Origin: Enterococcus durans NBRC 100479 = LMG 10746
GTDB taxonomy: Bacteria; Bacillota; Bacilli; Lactobacillales; Enterococcaceae
Direction of reading: 5' to 3'
Assembly: GCF_001544215.1 (NCBI RefSeq)
Contig: NZ_BCQB01000024.1
Location: 1 to 46,903 of the forward strand
DNA length: 46,903 bases
The first letter of the stretch is position 1. Each line of letters opens with the position of its first letter. Under the pieces are notes generated by a model. That model ran no database searches and was not told the DNA's origin. It was given only the letters and a program-made list of their open reading frames with translations. Positions 45,375 through 46,903 of the stretch are shown piece after piece. The translations under genes and the position numbers were made by a program.

Positions 45375-46796
45375 CTAGGAGGAATACAAGTACTCCTCAA
45401 AGTTCGTCCAAAAGATAGGTGTTGGTACTTTAGAAATTTTCAAGATCTCCGATGTGAGCCGCTCAAAATTCAATGAAAGATCAGTCAAGACCAAGTCATA
45501 TTTATTCACGATTTGATAGTCGATAGCAAAGATATCTTTTTCATAAATATCGATATTTTTGAAGAAAGGATACTTGTTCAAAATCAGCTTTTTATATAGC
45601 AAGGCTAGACCGACTTCTTGCGTACTTAAAACCAAAATCGACTTTTCTTGTATTTTAGGTTCGATCATTCGCAACAGTTGAGGCGATGAGATGATCAGTT
45701 CTAAAAATAGATCTTTATGTAATAATTCACTTTGCTCAATAAAATGGAGTTCAGACGTGGCTAAGGCCAGATGATAGGCCTGCCAGATCTTTGGATTCGT
45801 CTTCATCATTTTCTGATAAAAGATATCTGCATAACTTACTTTAAAGATCATCAATTCTTTATAAAAGTTGATATAGTCCAAAAAATAGTCCACTTTTCTT
45901 TTATTGACTGCGGAATCAATATTCAATAAGTAATAAAAATGCGTCAAAAATTTTTCGATTTTTGTAGGCATCGCCCCATATTCCCTTGGATTATCAGTAA
46001 ATAGTAACCCAAAATACGAGCTTATGACATTGGCCACATTAACTTTATTGACATTAAATTTGTACTTTTGGTTCATCAAAGTACCGAAAACTGTATCATC
46101 GTGAATTATCTTATAGACCGTGTCAACAACTTCTTCTTTATTGATCAATTCGATTGCAGGAATAAAATGCTTATTCCCCACACGAATGATCGAAACAAAA
46201 ATATAATATACGGAATAAATGATTTTTGGCGTACTAGCTGCCTTTTTTTGTGTTTTTAAGCAACGTCGCAGCAATTGATAAATGGTGTCAAAATATGTAA
46301 ACTCTTTTACTCGATACATTTCTTTGAACATACTGGCAAACAGCCGCCTGATCTTCGTTTCATTGCCAACGATAACTAACTTTGTATCTAAGTCTATCTG
46401 TATATCCATCTTCTCATGTAAAAAATATGTATTGATTTTTGTTACTATACGCCGAATACTTGTTTTACTTAGGAAAAGTTCTGTAGAAATATCATTTAAT
46501 GTCGGTTCAGCGATAAAGATATGTTTTAAAATCTTGACATTGATCGAACTATTTAATATTTTCACATAAATATCATCTAAGTTGATATTCTTAGGAATCC
46601 TCAAAGATGCTTCTTTATAATGATTGATTCCAATATGTGCAGGAAAGCAAGAAACATTGAAATGATCAATGTCAGCAGTAATCGTTTTATCGGTTATATT
46701 TAATTTTCTCGCCAGTTCACTAATATTAGAGGATTCAATATTTAACAAATAAAGTAAGGTAATTTGCCTTTCCAGTTGCTTTTCAAGTAACCCCAT
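45375..46796 (-). CDS. Mga/AtxA-like transcriptional regulator
   Basis: 473 residues from the ATG 9 bases after GAGAGGGG; the frame extends upstream to a TTG that lacks support. It has two N-terminal helix-turn-helix regions (SSNISELARKLNITDKTITAD and TLNDISTELFLSKTSIRRIV, each read in parts), a helical PRD-like middle, and a C-terminal EIIB-like part (ILVLSTQEVGLALLYKK). This is the order in Mga, AtxA and relatives, which activate virulence or surface genes and can be tuned by phosphotransferase signals. Directly upstream of and co-oriented with the secretion genes, it is their likely regulator. Confidence 0.82.
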   Translation of the reverse strand: MGLLEKQLERQITLLYLLNIESSNISELARKLNITDKTITADIDHFNVSCFPAHIGINHYKEASLRIPKNINLDDIYVKILNSSINVKILKHIFIAEPTLNDISTELFLSKTSIRRIVTKINTYFLHEKMDIQIDLDTKLVIVGNETKIRRLFASMFKEMYRVKEFTYFDTIYQLLRRCLKTQKKAASTPKIIYSVYYIFVSIIRVGNKHFIPAIELINKEEVVDTVYKIIHDDTVFGTLMNQKYKFNVNKVNVANVISSYFGLLFTDNPREYGAMPTKIEKFLTHFYYLLNIDSAVNKRKVDYFLDYINFYKELMIFKVSYADIFYQKMMKTNPKIWQAYHLALATSELHFIEQSELLHKDLFLELIISSPQLLRMIEPKIQEKSILVLSTQEVGLALLYKKLILNKYPFFKNIDIYEKDIFAIDYQIVNKYDLVLTDLSLNFERLTSEILKISKVPTPIFWTNFEEYLYSS

Positions 46797-46903
46797 ATCA
46801 TTTTTCCCCTCTCTTTCAGAGCTATAGATGTATCGTACAGTCAATTCCTTTATTCCTCTGGAACTTTTTTTCTATTATCATAAATTTAAGTTTTAAGTAC
46901 GAA

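Noticed and set aside
1-46903. CRISPR array, tRNA or rRNA genes
   Set aside because: No regularly spaced short repeats and no tRNA- or rRNA-like sequence were seen on reading the window.

Overview
The window looks like a chromosomal segment of a low-GC lactic acid bacterium of the genus Enterococcus, most likely Enterococcus faecium or a close relative. The basis is the RpoB/RpoC, S9/L13 and BirA sequences and a complete extracellular electron transport (EET) locus. Counting RpoB from its TTG start puts the rifamycin-region residues at G482, H486 and S491, the numbering used for E. faecium; all three are the susceptible-type residues.

Layout. Positions 1-542 hold the end of an ISL3-family insertion sequence and non-coding debris downstream of rpsI. 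Positions 543-7561 carry rplM-rpsI (minus strand, with an L13-type leader), the arginine genes argG-argH (plus), a Dps ferritin with a Fur-type box, a gluconate kinase and a ComC-type prepilin peptidase. Positions 7580-16440 hold msrA and the rpoB-rpoC operon (minus), with a cluster of DnaA boxes in the msrA-rpoC gap. Positions 16543-19670 hold a TrpXYZ-type ABC importer behind a structured attenuator leader that encodes a short Phe/Tyr-rich peptide. Then come birA, an AT-rich gap and two small unknown genes.

Positions 23129-30683 are the EET locus. dmkB, eetB, eetA and ndh2 lie on the minus strand, divergent from pplA, fmnB and dmkA on the plus strand. DmkB and DmkA should make a dedicated demethylmenaquinone, Ndh2 reduces it, EetA/EetB help electrons leave the membrane, and FmnB attaches FMN to the lipoprotein PplA, which passes electrons to extracellular acceptors.

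Positions 30981-46796 are the most unusual part: a minus-strand type IV secretion-like locus under an Mga/AtxA-like regulator. It encodes a VirD4-type coupling ATPase, a VirB4 ATPase, VirB6-, PrgI/VirB3- and VirB2-like membrane proteins, a VirB1-like wall hydrolase, a 1002-residue coiled-coil protein with Pro/Arg repeats, and several unrecognised basic membrane proteins. No relaxase is visible in the window. The locus carries three lesions: an in-frame stop in the PrgI gene, a one-base frameshift in an A-run of the hydrolase gene, and Pro in place of the CHAP catalytic Cys. Either this copy is decaying or its role no longer needs those activities. A dispersed intergenic hairpin repeat occurs three times and probably also next to the IS.
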